Below are positions 5,577 through 6,772 of a stretch of DNA of 6,772 bases, piece after piece; within the stretch, counting starts at the first letter, position 1, and the number at the start of each line of letters is the position of its first letter. Below the pieces are notes generated by a model that was not told where the DNA came from, did not search any database, and saw nothing but the letters and a program-made list of their open reading frames with translations. The stretch comes from Bacillota bacterium (GTDB taxonomy: Bacteria; Bacillota; Sulfobacillia; RBS10-35; JAJYVN01), in the NCBI GenBank assembly GCA_021827805.1, contig JAKAUG010000467.1, forward strand, positions 1-6,772, written 5' to 3'. The position numbers were made by a program, and so were the translations under genes.

Positions 5577-5735
5577 CCCCCCATCGCCCCCCGGCTCGCC
5601 AGTTCCGCCGTGCCGGGCCGGGTCCCTGCCACGCGCGCGGCGTGATCCGAAAGGGTCGCGTCGCGAAACGGGCAGGAACCAGCGGCCGTGCGTGGGAATC
5701 GTGGCCCGTGGGTGGCTCGGAAGGGGGGGGAGCGC
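5577..5735. promoter_or_regulatory. divergent intergenic region with G8 tract
   Basis: These 159 bases lie between the dCMP deaminase start (-) and the unknown protein start (+) and should hold both promoters, but no convincing -35/-10 pair is visible. A run of eight G at 5723-5730, preceded by AA and followed by AG, forms the ribosome binding site of the right-hand gene, ending 5 bases before its ATG. A homopolymer in that place could vary the spacing. Confidence 0.4.
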
Positions 5736-6772
5736 ATGCGTCGGTCCAGGCGTGTCCGCTGGGAGGAGGAGGCCGAGGCCAGGGTCGAGCGGGCGGTGGA
5801 CGCCCTGCAGCATCTGATCCTCTCCGGCCGGCCCGACGGGGTGCGGCGCTGGACGGCTGTGCTCTGGCAGCACCGCGCCCAGGCGCTCGGCGTGGTGCAT
5901 CGCAGGCTGCAGGCCCGCCCCGTGCGCACCCCCGGCTTTCTGCTGGATGTGCTGGGTGGCCTGGGAGGGGAGCAGGCGCCGCGCCTGCTGCGTGATGTGG
6001 CCGCCAACCCCCTCGTGCCGGAGACGGTGCGCATGGAGGCGCGTCGGCGCGCCGGTTGGCCCCTGCGCGAACGCCAGGCCCGAGCCGCCTTCCTCCGCAC
6101 CCTGCCGGACCCGGTCCGTGCCGTCCTCGGGCTTGTGGCGGGCGCACTCGGACCCGTGCCAGACGCGCAGGGGCTCGAGGAGGCCCTGGGGTATCTGCTG
6201 GCCATGCCCGCGGTGGAACGGGTTGGGGTCACCTCCCACCTGGTGGGCGAGGCTGCCCCGGCCACCGCATGGCTGCTGCGCGCCCTGCTGGCCAGCCCCG
6301 ACGACAGCACCCGCCGCGATGCGGTCGAGGCGCTGCTGGACGCCCGGGATCGGGGGGCCGTCCCCTCCCTGCGCCGCTGTGCCTGCCACGGGCCCTTCCG
6401 CCCGACGGCCGAGCCGATGCTGGTGGCAGCGCGGCGCCTTGAGCTGCATGCGGTCGATGCGCCGCGCGCCAGCGTCGCGCGGGAGCCGCTGGTGACGCGC
6501 GCGCTCCTCGGCCCCGTGGACGGTCGCGGCGGCCAGCCTGTTGCGGTGTTGCGTTCCTGGGACGAGAACGCCGTGCTCGTCGCCCGCTGGATCGTGGGCG
6601 ACGAGGGTGGCGTCCGTTCCGTGCAGGGTTGGATGAGGGCCGCGCCCGACCAGGCCATGGAGCTGTGCGCGGATGGGAGCGCCGTGAGACAGCCGCTGGT
6701 GGAGGCCAGCCTGGGCCAGGCCCGGGCGGCGGTCTACTGGGGCGTGGAGATGAACCTGCGCGCGGGCCGGCT
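5736..6772 (+). CDS. unrecognised helical, HEAT-like repeat protein (3' end outside window)
   Basis: The frame opens at ATG 5736 and continues without a stop to the window edge, giving 345 residues of an incomplete protein. I do not recognise the family. It starts with a basic-acidic helix (RRSRRVRWEEEAEARVERA) and is nearly all predicted alpha-helix, rich in Leu, Ala and Arg. One stretch around residues 179-215 (LRALLASPDDSTRRDAVEALLDA) looks like a HEAT-type repeat. The last part (about 260-345) has more mixed composition, with DENAVLVARWIVGDEGGV suggesting a small beta element before a further helical segment. There is no signal peptide or membrane span, so a cytosolic protein is likely. 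The start is well supported by the G-rich ribosome site and by the lack of family-like sequence upstream. It is transcribed away from the dCMP deaminase. Function unknown; a scaffold or protein-binding role would be a guess. Confidence 0.75.
   Translation, partial: MRRSRRVRWEEEAEARVERAVDALQHLILSGRPDGVRRWTAVLWQHRAQALGVVHRRLQARPVRTPGFLLDVLGGLGGEQAPRLLRDVAANPLVPETVRMEARRRAGWPLRERQARAAFLRTLPDPVRAVLGLVAGALGPVPDAQGLEEALGYLLAMPAVERVGVTSHLVGEAAPATAWLLRALLASPDDSTRRDAVEALLDARDRGAVPSLRRCACHGPFRPTAEPMLVAARRLELHAVDAPRASVAREPLVTRALLGPVDGRGGQPVAVLRSWDENAVLVARWIVGDEGGVRSVQGWMRAAPDQAMELCADGSAVRQPLVEASLGQARAAVYWGVEMNLRAGR

Noticed and set aside
5577..6449. Long minus-strand frame extending the dCMP deaminase upstream, and parallel minus frames opposite the unknown protein
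   Set aside because: The deaminase family starts at the WDEYF segment; the rest is low-complexity shadow opposite the plus-strand gene.
1..6772. CRISPR array, tRNA or rRNA genes
   Set aside because: No regularly spaced repeats and no tRNA- or rRNA-like conserved segments were seen on either strand.

Overview
The window is very G+C-rich, with third codon positions almost always G or C, and is densely packed with short genes on both strands. The mix is a TnpB remnant, a TerC-family protein, an aldo/keto reductase, a DUF421 (YetF-like) membrane protein, a ComEB-type dCMP deaminase and a gamma-class carbonic-anhydrase-like protein. Shine-Dalgarno sites are strong. This would suit a high-GC Bacillota-like lineage (Symbiobacterium/Thermaerobacter/Limnochorda type), but the assignment is an inference from gene style only. 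No rRNA, tRNA or CRISPR array was seen.

Layout. Positions 2-298 (+) are the 3' end of an IS200/IS605-type tnpB: zinc ribbon, last RuvC motif, and a tail that doubles as a structured right end and probable omega-RNA scaffold. Immediately downstream, 317-1187 (+) is a nucleotidyltransferase-fold gene. It has no normal start codon after the insertion sequence and a one-base frameshift in a G5 run, so it looks like a pseudogene. Its 3' end overlaps the end of a convergent TerC-family membrane protein gene (1117-1767, -). A 320-base gap with two alternative hairpins separates that gene from an aldo/keto reductase (2088-3065, -).

A divergent intergenic region (3066-3252) leads to a DUF421 membrane protein (3253-4035, +). 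After it comes a small protein resembling the catalytic domain of a tyrosine recombinase with most catalytic residues missing (4095-4652, +). That gene overlaps the end of a minus-strand pair read from right to left: dCMP deaminase (5103-5576, -) then the gamma-carbonic-anhydrase-like protein (4595-5125, -), the two overlapping by 23 bases and probably translationally coupled. A second divergent region (5577-5735) carries a G8 tract just before an unrecognised helical, HEAT-like protein that runs off the right edge (5736-6772, +).

The intact genes look like ordinary housekeeping or stress functions: nucleotide metabolism, a membrane ion/metal-type protein, redox and an envelope protein. They do not form one clear pathway. 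The accessory part is the left edge (TnpB/omega-RNA plus broken nucleotidyltransferase) and the degenerate recombinase-like gene. I did not find a convincing new defence or biosynthetic system. The points most worth checking are the TnpB guide junction, the degenerate recombinase family and the unknown protein at the right edge.
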